Positions 1 through 9,993 are shown, numbered from the stretch's first letter. The stretch: DNA of 64,000 nt from Streptomyces sp. NBC_00271 (GCF_036178845.1 NZ_CP108070.1:2480001-2544000); one strand, 5' to 3'. A program made the numbers and translations. Notes: a model not told the origin generated them from the sequence alone.

Positions 1-152
1 CCTTCCTGACAAGCGTCGCCGACCTGAAGTCCGCGGTGTCACGTCCGCGGCCCTCCCACCGGGGGAGGACCGGGCGAACGGCACGCACTCGCACGGAACC
101 GAACGCGGAGGCCTCGCCCCGCGCCGCGCTGCTTCGAGAGGTCGTGTGAATC

Positions 153-1403
153 ATGTCGAACGTCGTTCCGCCGCACGGTCACCCTGGAAACCGGGATTCC
201 CCGGGCTCCGGCGCGGACAGGGCCATCAGGTCCGCCGCCCGTTCCACCGCGTCTCAGCCTCGGACGGCTGTGCTCCTCCCCGCGTCTCTCATGCGCGCTA
301 TCGGCTTCCTCTCCTTCTACGACCGGTTCGCGACCGCACCCATGCTGGTGCTGCTCGCCGAAGAGGAGGGGGTGTCACTCGACGGCGCCGTGCAACTGGT
401 GACCTCCTACGTCCTGTTGTACGCGCTGGGCCAGCCGGTATGGGGTCTGCTGGCTGATCGCCTGGGTCGGCTGAGGGTCTTGCGGCTCGCTCTGGTCGGC
501 ACCCTGCTGGGCAGTGCGGCCAGTGTCGCCGCCCCCGGCTTTGCCGCGCTCCTGGTGATCCGAGCCATAACCGGGTTGTTCGTCGGCTCACTGTTCCCGA
601 GCATGCTGACCATTGTCGGCGATTCCTACACCGGTGCGGCCAGGGCCCGTGAGATATCCGGCCTCCAGACCTTCACCGCCCTGGGCACGACGGCGGCGAC
701 GCTGGCAGCGGGTGGCCTGGCCGCCTGGTTGGACTGGCGTGTCGTCTTTGCCTTGACCGCTGCCGGGGCGGCACTTTCCCTGGTGCTGCTGCGCCGTGTT
801 CGGTTGCCGGTCGTGAAGGGAGCACGCCGCGAAGTACGGAGTGCCTTCGCCGCCTGGCCCGTGTGGACTTACGTCCTCGGGTTGTTGGAGGGCGCGATCC
901 TGCTGGGCATCCTTACGTACATCGTCCCTGCGTTGGAGCGGGACGGCTTGTCCGCTGCCCTGGCGGGCGCCGTCGGCGCCACGTACGGCGCCGGGATCAT
1001 CGGCGGCGCCTACCTGGCCAGGCAGGTTGTGGCGCGCATAGGCCGGACCGTGATGATCGCCATAGGCAGCAGCACGCTCTTCGTGGCCTTTCTCCTTGCG
1101 AGCCTCTCGCAGGGCGTCACGGCCTTGACGGCCACCTCGGTCCTCATCGGCACGTCGAACGCCTTCCTGCACTCCTCGCTGCAGGGGTGGGCCACGGATG
1201 TCGCGCCCGGCGCACGGGCGACGACCGTCTCGTTGTTCGTCGCCTCAGTCTTCCTCGGTAGTTCCGCCGCGACCGGTCTCACTGCCGGGCTCACCCGGAA
1301 CGGCTACGGATCGGTCTTCACGGCAACCTGCGTTGCCACCGTGGTGCTGGCCGTCCTCGCGGTCGGCAGCCATGTCTTGTGGTCCCGCCGTCGCACCGAC
1401 TGA
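153..1403 (+). CDS. MFS transporter
   Basis: A 416-residue integral membrane protein that probably exports or takes up a small molecule; the substrate cannot be read from sequence. About 45 N-terminal residues are polar. Roughly 11-12 hydrophobic segments follow, with the MFS loop 2-3 signature near residue 100 (GLLADRLGRLRVLRL). The ATG at 153 has a weak upstream GAGAGG. A shorter start at the ATG of MRAIGFLSFYDRF (position 291) would sit directly before the first membrane segment. It faces a convergent, broken LuxR regulator. The family call is firm; the function is open. Confidence 0.82.
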   Translation: MSNVVPPHGHPGNRDSPGSGADRAIRSAARSTASQPRTAVLLPASLMRAIGFLSFYDRFATAPMLVLLAEEEGVSLDGAVQLVTSYVLLYALGQPVWGLLADRLGRLRVLRLALVGTLLGSAASVAAPGFAALLVIRAITGLFVGSLFPSMLTIVGDSYTGAARAREISGLQTFTALGTTAATLAAGGLAAWLDWRVVFALTAAGAALSLVLLRRVRLPVVKGARREVRSAFAAWPVWTYVLGLLEGAILLGILTYIVPALERDGLSAALAGAVGATYGAGIIGGAYLARQVVARIGRTVMIAIGSSTLFVAFLLASLSQGVTALTATSVLIGTSNAFLHSSLQGWATDVAPGARATTVSLFVASVFLGSSAATGLTAGLTRNGYGSVFTATCVATVVLAVLAVGSHVLWSRRRTD

Positions 1404-1468
1404 CCCTTCGCCTTCGGTGTCGGTCTCCACCGTCACACCCGTTCCGGGGGAATGAGCCGGTCGCCGCC

Positions 1469-4256
1469 TCACGTGCCCTGAAGGAGATCACGCAGTTGGT
1501 GCCGGCTGCTGATGCCGAGCTTGGGGTAGACGTTGTACAGGTGGGCGCCCACGGTGCGCGGCGAGAGGAAGAGCTGTTCACCGATCTCACGATTCAAGAG
1601 GTCGCGTGCGGCCATCTCGACGATCTGCCGCTGCTGCGCCGTCAACTGCTCCAGCCGGCTTTCGTTTTCGGGGGTGGGTGCCACCCCGCTGGCGCGCAGT
1701 TCGCGTCTGGCGGCCGCCGCGAGGGGGCCGGCGCCCAGACGTTCGGCGGATTCGAGCGCCGCGGTCAGCTGCTAGCGCGCCTCGCGTGTCCGGCGGCAAC
1801 GACGCAGCCAGACACCGTAGTTGAGGCGGACATGCGCGCGCTCCCACGGCCACCGGTCCGCCTCGTGATTGACCAGCGCGAGGTGAAAGTGCTGCTCGGC
1901 GTCGTCGTCCAGGTCGACCAGTGCGGTGGCATGGTGCAGGAGCAGCGCCATCCTGGTGCTGGGGCGCGCCCCCTGCTCCGCCCGGACTCGGGCCAGAATC
2001 GGCACGACCTCCTGCGACCTGCCGGTCCGTTGGGCTGTGACTGCGAGCTCGGCGATGCTCCGGGGCGACAGGAAGGAGTGCAGCGGCGATTCGTCAGCGA
2101 TGAACAGGTCGCGCAGGTGTCGCCAGCCCCCGTCCCAGTCCCCCAGTGCCATGGATCCAAGCCCTTGGGCGCGCAGGAGGCGTGCGTGCGTGGCCCGGTT
2201 CTCGTCCAGGCTGACGGCGTGCCAGATCGAGGGGGTGAGCCAGGGCTCCGGCGGGACGGCTCCGCGCAGCGCCAGCAGGGTGAGGGCCTGTGCTTCCAGA
2301 TCGGCCTGGAGGCGCGGCAGGCGCAGCACCGCGGCCTCGGCCCCGGTTTCCCGGATCAGGGAGTCGGCCTGGGTGAACCGCCCGGTGTTCACGAGGGTGT
2401 CCAAGAGGGCGAGGACCGACCATGCGCGGATGCCGAAGGCGCGAGAGGTCCGGAGATGGGCGTCGGCCTTGCGGAACTGGCCCAGGCATACGTCCGCCTC
2501 GTCCGCGTGGTAGGCCACCGAGGCGATCGCCATCCGGCAGGCCGGTTCGTCCGGGGCGTCCAGCCACGCCCTCCGCGAACGACCGAGGCGCGGCAGCAGG
2601 CGGGCGGCGGCAGCCGGTTGGACCACCGTGGTGACGAGCGCCTCCAGTGCCTTCTGTGCGTCCGGCGTGTCCAGGCGGCCCAGCGGCCCGGTCACCGGTG
2701 GTCGGCGCGGGTCGGCCTCTCGGGCACGGTCGAGCAGCGTGGACAGGGCCGCCTTGTGGTCCGGCAGACCGGACTGGGCCGCGATGCCCGCAGCGAGGGC
2801 CGCCAAGGCGAGCGCGAAAGGTCGACCGCCCGCGGGAAGGTGTGCCGACATGTCTGCCAGAACCTCGAAGGCCTCCTGCTGGGAGGACTCCTGGGGCAGG
2901 GCCGAGGCCAGGGCACCGGTCGCGACACAGGCGCGTTCCGGATCCGTGGTGACCTGGACGAACCGGCCGTACAGGTCCCGCACCCAGCCGGGGTCTCCCA
3001 CCGCATGCGCTGCCACGAGGGCCTCGGCAAGGCGACGGGCGCGTTCCCGTCGCTGGGGGCTCAGCCGGGCCGCCTGCTCCAGGGCGCGGGCGGCACTCAC
3101 TGCGTCCCCGCGCCGCCACGCGGAGTCCTCGAGGGCGGCGGCTACCGGTTCGCTGGGTCCCACGGTGGCGGCGGCCAGGTGACGGGCTCTGACCTCCGGC
3201 TGGGTGCCGACCCTGGCGAGGTCCAGATGCGCGCGATGCCGCTCGCCCGCCGGACGGCGTAGGAGCGCCGCCGATCGCACCAGCGGATGCCGGAAAACGA
3301 GCCGGTCCTCGACCAGCGCGACCAGACCGGCCGCCTCGGCCGGGGCCCACACCGCGAGGTCGTCGGTGTCCAGGGCGGCCATGAGGGCGGCGACGGTCTC
3401 ACCAGGCCCTGCGGCCGCTGCGTACAGCAGGGCCCGTCCGGTCTCGGGAGGAAGCGCGTCGAGTCGCCGCCCAAAGACGTTCGCCGTGGGCGGCCACTGT
3501 GCCGGTCCGGCTCCGGGCAGTCCCACTCGGGCGGGCGTAGGCGTACGGCGGCTCAGTTCCACCAGAGCCAGCGGATTCCCCTCGGCTTCCTCCAGGATCT
3601 CCAGCCTGCGCCTGCCCGTGGGCTCTGCGGGCTGTCGGTCCAGCAGCGCGGCGGCCGACGGGACACTCAATGGGCCCAGATGCAGGCTCTCCATGCCGGG
3701 AGGCAGGCTGGGCAGAGGGCCGTCGCCGGGTGCGGCGAGCAGAACCGTCACCGCTCGGCCGGCCAGGAGCCGGGGTGCCGCGCAGAGCGAGTCGAGGAAC
3801 GCTCGGTCACAGGCGTGAGCGTCGTCCACGCACACCAGTACCGGACGCGACGTGGCGAGTCGGTCCAGCAGAGCCAGCACGGCGGCCTGCACCTGGGCGT
3901 CGCTGAGGCCGTTGTCTCCGCAGAGGGGATCCAAGGCGGCGCTCAGGACCTGGCCGTGTACGGCAGGCAGGGCGGGCAACTCCTCCAGGACCGGCGCCAG
4001 CAGCTGCTGCAGGCAGGCGCGAGCGTGCCGCTGGTCCGCGGCCCAGCCCTGCGCCGACAGCACGAGCACACCCTCGCCGATGGCCACTTCCCGGACGTGG
4101 CGGAGCAACGTCGTACGTCCGATCCCCTCCCCGCCGAGAAGCAGCAGCGCCTGGGGACTGCCGGGCTTCCGCGTCACGCACGCACTGCAGGATCAGCTCG
4201 ATCTCGCCGTCCCGACCGAGGGGAGACGCCTTCGTCGTACGGCGGGGGCGGCGCAT
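1469..4256 (-). pseudogene. LuxR/LAL-family ATPase regulator, broken
   Basis: This is a large LAL-type regulator of about 900 codons: an N-terminal AAA/NTPase part, a long TPR-like helical middle and a C-terminal LuxR helix-turn-helix (QRQIVEMAARDLLNREIGEQ, then SPRTVGAHLYNVYPKLG). It carries two lesions. The start and first ~26 residues (ATG at 4256, PLGRDGEIELILQC) are in one frame, while the Walker A region (LLLLGGEGIGRTTLL, Lys replaced by Arg) is in another, so a frameshift lies near 4170-4180. A TAG at 1772-1774 then interrupts TREAR/QLTAALESAERLGAG, in the same frame as the downstream HTH. The HTH fragment alone (start at 1684) might still be made from an internal start, but the full protein is not. 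Confidence 0.85.
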
Positions 4257-5078
4257 GGCTTCCTTGCCGCCCGCCGACTCAGGTGGGTGGGTCGTCTCCC
4301 GCTCGACGGCACGCGCCAGGCCGCGCCCGCGTTCCAGCAGCCGGCCTCCGGTCACAGCCTGCGCCGACAGCGCGGTGCCGAGGGTGACCATGCTCTTGGC
4401 CCGTGTCGGCGGGTCGGCCAGGTGGGCGCCGTCCTCGACACGCGGGTCGGCCATGGCGTAGTCGATCCGCACGCCTGGGAAGCCCGTCTTCGACAGCGAG
4501 CCGAGGTGGATGACGGGCCGGTCGGGGTGTAGGGCCTTGGGGATCGGCAGCCGTCGGCCGGGGCACGGGAACAGGCCGTAGGGGTTGCCCTCCAGCAACA
4601 GGACGCCCTCCCGCGCCGCGAGGTCGAGGAGGTCGCGGCGCACCGGCAGCGCTGTGCGGAAGCCGTAGGAGTTGGCGTGGTCGGTCACGACGTACAGGGC
4701 CCGGGGTCCCAGTCCGGCGGCGCGGACCTGGTGGACGCGCCACCGCTGGTCCGCGAGGTCGCCTCCGTCCGGCGCCTTGGCGACGGGGTGGACCGGCAGG
4801 CCCAGCAGGCGCGCCGCGCCGGTCACGCCGGCGGGGGCGGGTGTGACAGCCGGCGGCACATCCCGGGCGTGGCGGCGCTGCACCCACAGGGGGAAGAGCG
4901 CCTCCTGCCGGCCGGTGGTGACAACGACCGCCTCCGGATCGTCCTCGATGCCTTCGTCGGCGTCGAGTTGACGGGCGATCAGCTCATGGATGACGGAGGA
5001 CAGCGGCAAGTCGCCCATCGACAAGTGCAGTCCGGTCACATCAGGGCCTGCGGAGGGGGCACCGGGAGCGGCGGTCAC
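4257..5078 (-). pseudogene. HpgT-like PLP aminotransferase, internally deleted
   Basis: Recognisable blocks of a class I/II aminotransferase of the hydroxyphenylglycine-transaminase type are present: an N-terminal GLHLSMGD motif, LIARQLDADEGI, GAARLLGLPV, RALYVVTDHANSYGFR, and the PLP-lysine block LGSLSKTGFPGVRI. From GLHLSMGD the sequence jumps almost directly to LIARQ, losing the ~60 residues family members have there. The C-terminal third is also missing: the frame runs on in-frame into the start of the LuxR regulator. The GTG start at 5078 overlaps the preceding MoaF-like stop. Intact family members form part of nonproteinogenic amino-acid pathways; this copy is very unlikely to be active. 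Confidence 0.72.
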
Positions 5079-5413
5079 CGGTGCTCGCCTCCCGCATCGG
5101 CGATGGTGTCAGTGTGCTGCGGCAGCCACGTCAGGACTGCCCGCAAAGGCGAGGAACGAGCGCGATCCGTCTTGGAGTCGGGGTTCACGGCGTGGGCGAT
5201 GGTCGTGCCCGGCCTGTCCGGCCGGGACGGAAGGAAGGCACCGCGGCTGATCTCTGCGGCGGGCAGGTCGACGTCCGCGACCGCGCCGTTCGTCCGCCCT
5301 GCGGCGGTCTCATGGTGCAGCGTGGCCTCGCCGGGCGCGCCGGAGTTGTGGAAGGCGACTCCGTCGTGGACGGTCATCCGGAAGGTCTTCCCGGTGCAGG
5401 TCAGATCGCTCAC
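5075..5413 (-). CDS. MoaF-like small protein
   Basis: A 112-residue protein whose first half resembles MoaF-related, calycin-like domains (LTCTGKTFRMTVHDGVAFHN, then RTNGAVADVDLPAAEI). The second half is diverged (FLPSRPDRPGTTIAHAVNPD) before a recognisable DTIADAGG end, which may reflect past compensating frameshifts. The GTG start is 12 bases after the SnoaL-like gene and the stop overlaps the next GTG, so the run was once a translationally coupled operon. Biochemical role unknown. It may be decaying with its downstream neighbours. Confidence 0.55.
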   Translation of the reverse strand: MSDLTCTGKTFRMTVHDGVAFHNSGAPGEATLHHETAAGRTNGAVADVDLPAAEISRGAFLPSRPDRPGTTIAHAVNPDSKTDRARSSPLRAVLTWLPQHTDTIADAGGEHR

Positions 5414-5425
5414 GGTGCCAGACCC

Positions 5426-6184
5426 TCAGAACAGGCCGTTCCCGTGCGGCAATTCTGCCGGGACGGGTGCGATGACGTCCCAGTGCTCGACGATCTTTCC
5501 GTCGGCGACACGGAACAGGTCCCAATAGGCGACCGGCACGCCGAACTCGCCCTCGGACTGCAGCAGCACGAGGTCTCCCTCGGCGACGACCTTGTGGATG
5601 GTCTTGTAGACCAGGTTCTTGCCCTGCTCGGCCCACTTGGCGGCCGCGGCGCCGAAGCCGTCCAGTCCGTCGGCGGCCTCCGGGTTGTGCTGGAGGTAAG
5701 TCTCGGTGGAGATGTAGTCGGTCAGCACCGAGTAGTCGGCTCCCTTGAGAACCTTCTCCGCGAACTCGGCCACCAGCCTCCGGTTGGCCTCCGTCCGGTC
5801 CAGGTCGGAGGGCGCAGCCGGGCCGTCGGTCTGTGAACGGCCGGAGGCGGTGTCCGAGACAACCGGGGTCAGCGCGTCCCAGTGCTCCGCCAACCTGCCG
5901 TCCTCGTCGACCCGGAACAGGTCGAAGGCCACCAGCGGCTCCGGTCCGAATCCGTGATACGTGCCGTGCAGAGCCACCAGATCACCGTCGGCGATCACCC
6001 GGGCGCCCTCGTAACGGAAGCTCGCCGGCAGACCCGCCACCAGCTGGCGCAGCGCCTCCGGCCCGTCCGCGGCCAGGCTGCTGTGCTGACGGTAGTCAGC
6101 GGCCACCCAGCGATCCACAGCGCCGGGGTCCTTGTCACCGAACAATTCGCCAGCGGCCTTGAGGACGATTTCCTTGCTGCTCAC
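5426..6184 (-). CDS. tandem SnoaL/NTF2-like protein
   Basis: A 252-residue soluble protein with two consecutive SnoaL-like (NTF2-fold) domains, about residues 1-125 and 130-252. Each ends in a related motif (HWDALTPVV and HWDVIAPVP). The fold houses polyketide cyclases, dehydratases and many ester-binding enzymes, so substrate and reaction cannot be assigned. The GTG at 6184 is chosen because GGAG lies seven bases upstream; the frame stays open to 6283 but that extension looks non-coding. It is the first gene of a minus-strand run and is divergent from an AraC regulator that may control it. Confidence 0.75.
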   Translation of the reverse strand: MSSKEIVLKAAGELFGDKDPGAVDRWVAADYRQHSSLAADGPEALRQLVAGLPASFRYEGARVIADGDLVALHGTYHGFGPEPLVAFDLFRVDEDGRLAEHWDALTPVVSDTASGRSQTDGPAAPSDLDRTEANRRLVAEFAEKVLKGADYSVLTDYISTETYLQHNPEAADGLDGFGAAAAKWAEQGKNLVYKTIHKVVAEGDLVLLQSEGEFGVPVAYWDLFRVADGKIVEHWDVIAPVPAELPHGNGLF

Positions 6185-6270
6185 AGCACGACTCCGATCT
6201 GCGTGTTCCGGTGACGCCTTACTCACCGGCCTGCAGCCCACTCTCGCGGCACACCAGCCCGGGCACACGG

Positions 6271-6281
6271 TAGAGTCAGGC
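6271..6281 (+). promoter_or_regulatory. probable -10 box of a leaderless araC-type transcript
   Basis: TAGAGT lies six bases before the ATG at 6282, and no ribosome-binding site is present. This arrangement fits a transcript that begins at or next to the start codon, which is common in Streptomyces. No convincing -35 box is visible. Confidence 0.35.
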
Positions 6282-7178
6282 ATGGTGATGGTCGAAATGG
6301 GACAGGCTCCGGTGGTCGAGCGGGGTTATCGCAACCCCGTGCGCCCAGATCTGAGACTGGAGGTCCTCACCTTCGCCGATCTGGTCCACCGCCTTCCGGG
6401 CACGAAGTTCAAGCGAGTGCACCGGCTGGACTTCCATCACCTCACTCTGGTCCACCACGGCGAAGGCCTCGGCATGGTGGACTTCATCGACCGCCCCTGC
6501 CGGCCGGGGACTCTGCTGCACATCCGCCCCGGACAGGTGCATCGGTTGCCCACGACGCTCGACGGTGACCCCGCCGACCTGGACGCCACAGTGGTGCTGT
6601 TCACGCCGGACTTCCCGCCCCGGCTCCCCGCGACCGCGCGGGTGACCGACGACGCGTTCGGTCCCGCCTCCTGGCAGCTCGTCCGCGACGACTACGACCG
6701 CTTCCACCACGCGCTGGCCGAACTCGCCACCGAGTACGCCGGCCTCGCGGACCAGGAACCCGAGATCACCAGAGAGCTCCTGCGTCAGCTGCTGGCCGGG
6801 GTACTGCTGCGCATCGCCCGCCTCCCCGCCCCCGACGGCCACGCGCCGGCCTTCGCCGCTCTGCAGCCGTACCGCCTCTTCCAGCAGGAACTCGAGCGCT
6901 CCTTCGCCGCCCTGCGCCAGGCCCACGACTACGCCGACCGGCTCGGCTACTCCCTCAAGACCCTCAACCGCTCCTGCCAACGCGCCACCGGTCACACTGC
7001 CAAGCACCTCATCGACGCGCGCGTCACCCTGGAGGCCAAACGCCTGCTGGCCCATACCGACATCCCTGTTGCCGCCATCAGCCACCGCCTCGGCTTCACA
7101 GAGCCCACCAACTTCAGCAAGTTCTTCACCCGCGCGACCGGCCAGACCCCCGGCTCCTTCCGCGACGCGAAGAGCTGA
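6282..7178 (+). CDS. AraC-family transcriptional regulator
   Basis: A 298-residue regulator with an N-terminal cupin-like ligand domain (about 1-180; HHLTLVHHGEGLGMVDF, then HIRPGQVHR) and a C-terminal pair of AraC helix-turn-helix motifs (about 200-298; YSLKTLNRSCQRATGHTAKH, AISHRLGFTEPTNFSKFF). The second HTH is intact and close to consensus. It is divergent from the SnoaL/MoaF/aminotransferase run, the most likely target. Later in-frame ATG codons at 6288 and beyond are possible starts. Family assignment is secure; the effector is unknown. Confidence 0.87.
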   Translation: MVMVEMGQAPVVERGYRNPVRPDLRLEVLTFADLVHRLPGTKFKRVHRLDFHHLTLVHHGEGLGMVDFIDRPCRPGTLLHIRPGQVHRLPTTLDGDPADLDATVVLFTPDFPPRLPATARVTDDAFGPASWQLVRDDYDRFHHALAELATEYAGLADQEPEITRELLRQLLAGVLLRIARLPAPDGHAPAFAALQPYRLFQQELERSFAALRQAHDYADRLGYSLKTLNRSCQRATGHTAKHLIDARVTLEAKRLLAHTDIPVAAISHRLGFTEPTNFSKFFTRATGQTPGSFRDAKS

Positions 7179-7400
7179 GGACAGGAAAGACGAGCCAAGG
7201 CCCCGCCGCGGCTCCCCCTACCGCGCGGCCCATCCACTTCATCTGGCGGTAGTAACCAGCACGCCGCGAGTTCCGCGCACACGAACCGCGGCTCGCTGGT
7301 GATTCCGTCGACGAACCCCGCGCCACGGCACGCCCATGACCGCTGACGAGGTCGACAACATACAAGGGCTCAGCCGCCATCCCGACCGCCGCCGTCCAAC

Positions 7401-8176
7401 ACTGAGCCTGTTTCAACCTCACGTTGAGGGTGCGTGATGGGGAAGACTGCAGTGCTTCCTCGCGTATGCTCGCCCGACTGCGCCGTGACGTCGGCCCGGC
7501 ACCGGTGATCAGCTACGGTCTTCGATGCTGCTGTCGGTGATCGCTCGAAACAGCTCGCGAGCCCGCTCGCAGCCTATACAGAGCCCGCAGCGATAGTGTC
7601 GACGGCCAACTTGGGTGACAAGTCTGCCGGTTGGTCTACGCACGTAATGAAGCTCCTGGTAGACGGGTTCACGACCAAGATCGCCCGTGCTGTCAGGAGC
7701 TTCGTGTGCGTCTATCCGTCTGCCCTCGACCTGTCTACCCAGCACCTGCGGTTCCTGACCGACCGACTGGCCGCGCACAGGGCGGCGTGCGGGACGCGTT
7801 GGCGGCGGCTGTCCGCCGGCCGCCAGGCGCTGCTGGTGCTGGCGCACCTACGTCTGGGGCATACCTACGCGCAACTCGCGACTGGGTTCGAGGTGGGCCT
7901 GGCCTGCTGGGCGGACCAGGGCTACCAAGGCGCGGGCGGCACCGTGCGGGTGCCCTTCCGTAGCCGGTGGGATCACCTCTCGACAGGTCAACGCGCGGTC
8001 AACGCCGCGCACGCCCGCATCCGGGCCCTCGGCGAGCAGGCGGGCCATGGGGCGACCCTGAAGACCTGGCACCTGGTGCGGAAACTCCGCTGCAGCACAC
8101 TCGAATCACCAGGCTCGTCCAAGTCGCCCTCACCCTCCACCTGACCTGCTCAAACTGAGGTTGATAAAGGCTCACT
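7401..8176. mobile_element. IS5-type insertion sequence, internally deleted
   Basis: The ends are imperfect inverted repeats: 7404-7428 (GAGCCTGTTTCAACCTCACG...) and the complement of 8149-8173, with about five mismatches in 28 positions. Outside them ACT is duplicated at 7401-7403 and 8174-8176, consistent with a 3-bp target duplication. The ~770-bp element carries a transposase gene that has lost its central part, so it cannot move by itself. The 7179-7400 stretch before it shows no gene. Confidence 0.78.
7704..8158 (+). pseudogene. IS5-family DDE transposase, central deletion
   Basis: The N-terminal part (VYPSALDLSTQHLRFLTDRL, SAGRQALLVLAHLRLGHTYA) is joined directly to the C-terminal catalytic part (ADQGYQGAGGTVRVPF, NAAHARIRALGEQAG), losing roughly 100 residues that include the HTH-to-first-Asp region. 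The tail continues in another frame (RITRLVQVALTLHLTCSN, stop at 8158), so there is also a frameshift near 8050. The natural start is the GTG at 7704 behind AGGAGC. It is a dead gene inside the inverted repeats. Confidence 0.8.
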
Positions 8177-8344
8177 GACGCCACCACCCCAGAGCGACTT
8201 CATCGTGCGGCAGGCGCGTTGGGCTTCGCCCGGGTGTAACAGATTCCGCTGATCCACGTACTTGTCGGTGCCGGGCTGGACGCAACCGGCTCCATCCGGC
8301 CGGATCGGTCCGCCGGGGAGACCTACGAATCAACAAAGACGAGT

Positions 8345-8509
8345 ATGCCTCGCGGTGGTTCAAATACGTTGCTGAGTTTCGAGACGATTGCCGAGCGGAT
8401 AGAACTCACAAAGCGCACCGTGCTCGACAACTACAGGAGTTGGTATATCCCCGTCGTGCGCGTCAGCGATCGCATCTTTCGCGTCCGGGAGCGCGATTCC
8501 GAGGCATGA
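8345..8509 (+). CDS. excisionase-like small HTH protein, truncated by a stop
   Basis: A 54-codon gene for a MerR/Xis-type DNA-binding protein: FETIAERIELTKRTVLDNYR, then VVRVSDRIFRVRERDSEA. Family members end with an E-A-W-L motif. Here the Trp codon reads TGA (8507-8509), and in the same frame L-E-E-R-T-E and a second stop follow at 8528-8530. A single TGG-to-TGA change therefore removes the last eight residues; the HTH itself is intact and may still bind DNA. It sits just upstream of the broken integrase, as expected for xis-int of an integrative element. The start has no strong ribosome site. Confidence 0.62.
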   Translation: MPRGGSNTLLSFETIAERIELTKRTVLDNYRSWYIPVVRVSDRIFRVRERDSEA

Positions 8510-8696
8510 CTCGAAGAACGTACGGAGTGAATTCCGCACACCGGCGAGGCGTTATTGCCCCGGATTGAAGGTCCATGGCCGCCCGTCCCGCTCCCCGCTC
8601 GTCGGGCTTGACCAGCCGCGGCTGCGCCTACGTAGAGTCCAACTCCCCTGGCCAGGGAAACACCTGAGAAACGGTCAAGATCAAGAGAGGCATCCC

Positions 8697-9934
8697 GTGG
8701 CACGCAAGCCCACTGTCTACAAGCGGTGCGGCCGCCCCGACCAGAACAGACCCAAGAAGGGCGGGTGCAAACATAGTTGGGGCTACAACCTCACGAACAG
8801 CGAGGGCAGCCGCACGCGAGCTTCAATTCCTAAGTCAGTTGGCCTGACTCAGACTCAGGCTCAGGCCGTTCTGGACGGAATGACTCCGGGAGTGACCCCG
8901 GAGCCCGTCGAGGCAAACCTCACCTTCCGACAGTGAGCGGCCGACTGGCTCAGCAGGCGCCGAGTAAAGGAGCGCAGCCTGGAAAAATACGAGATAGCCA
9001 TCCGCGTGCACCTCAATCCGCGCTGGGGCCGACAACGCCTCAGAGCCATCAAGAAGGCTCAGGTCGAAGCCTGGATCCAAGAGATTGAGGACAACGAGAG
9101 CGTCGCTAACTCCACTGGGGCAAACCACTGGAAAGTCTTCCAGATGATCATGAAGGACGCCCTTCAGAACGGGAAGATCACCTCCAACCCGACCTACGAG
9201 GTCGACGAGCCCTACGTAGGCGAGTCAACGTCGTACGTCTTCAGCCCGGACGAGTGCTGGGCGATCTACGACACGTTCCCTGTGCGCTACCGCCTCATCC
9301 CCATGTTCGGCTTCGGCTGTGGCAACCGGCAAGCAGAGGCGTTCGGCGTGTGCGACGACGTGATCGACTCGACCCGAAGCCTGCTCACCGTGCGTCGGCA
9401 GGCGCTCAGGACCAAGGAGACTCGCTACAAGCGCCTCCTCGTAGAGCGGCTGAAACGAGCCCACGCCTCAGCTCGAAGCACACGCCGATGCCTCCGTACC
9501 TCCTGGAAGCCGTGGAGGAGCACACGGAACGCTTCCCACCTCGGGCCACGGAGACCGTGTTGTGGGAGCACAGGAGGAAGATCGACGACTGCAAGCGCGG
9601 CTCGACACGAGCGCTCTTCTGGACGCCGCACGACAACCTGATGTACTGCAGCTACTTCAACGAGGCCCTGTGGAAGCCCGCACTGCTGAAGCTGGGCATC
9701 AAGGACAAGGACGGAAACCTTCCGACCTTCCACGACCTTAGGCACACCTTCATCTCCACATGCCTCCAGAACGGCATACCGGAGCACACCGTGGCCGCGT
9801 GGGTGGGCACCTCCGTCGAGGATCTCCGGCGCACGTACAGCCACCTCCTGAAGGACCACGCCGACACGCACGGGGCGGTAGCCGCCAGCCTGACGGCGCG
9901 GCCGAAACTGTCCGCCGTGCGCGACGCGGCGTGA
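8697..9934 (+). pseudogene. tyrosine-recombinase integrase, nonsense plus frameshift
   Basis: A site-specific integrase of about 410 codons starting at a GTG behind GAGAGG. A TGA at 8934-8936 splits the N-terminal arm-binding part (SIPKSVGLTQTQAQAVLDG) from the core-binding and catalytic parts (AADWLSRRRVKERSLEKYEI onwards, same frame). Near 9460-9480 the frame shifts: the box I Arg (GFGCGNRQAEAF) is in the first frame and box II (HDLRHTF) with the candidate Tyr (RRTYSHLLKDHAD) in the second. All catalytic landmarks survive, but no single product can be made. With the upstream Xis-like gene it marks an old integrative element. Confidence 0.85.
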
Positions 9935-9993
9935 TGCCCCCACCCCCGTCGTCGCCGGCCCCCTCATAGGTGGAGCGGCAAAGGGTGAACCCC

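Noticed and set aside
1379..3262. Long plus-strand frame (627 codons) opposite the LuxR regulator
   Set aside because: It is the complement of the regulator's codons; composition (Arg/Gly/Gln-rich, no domain) is that of an antisense shadow in GC-rich DNA.
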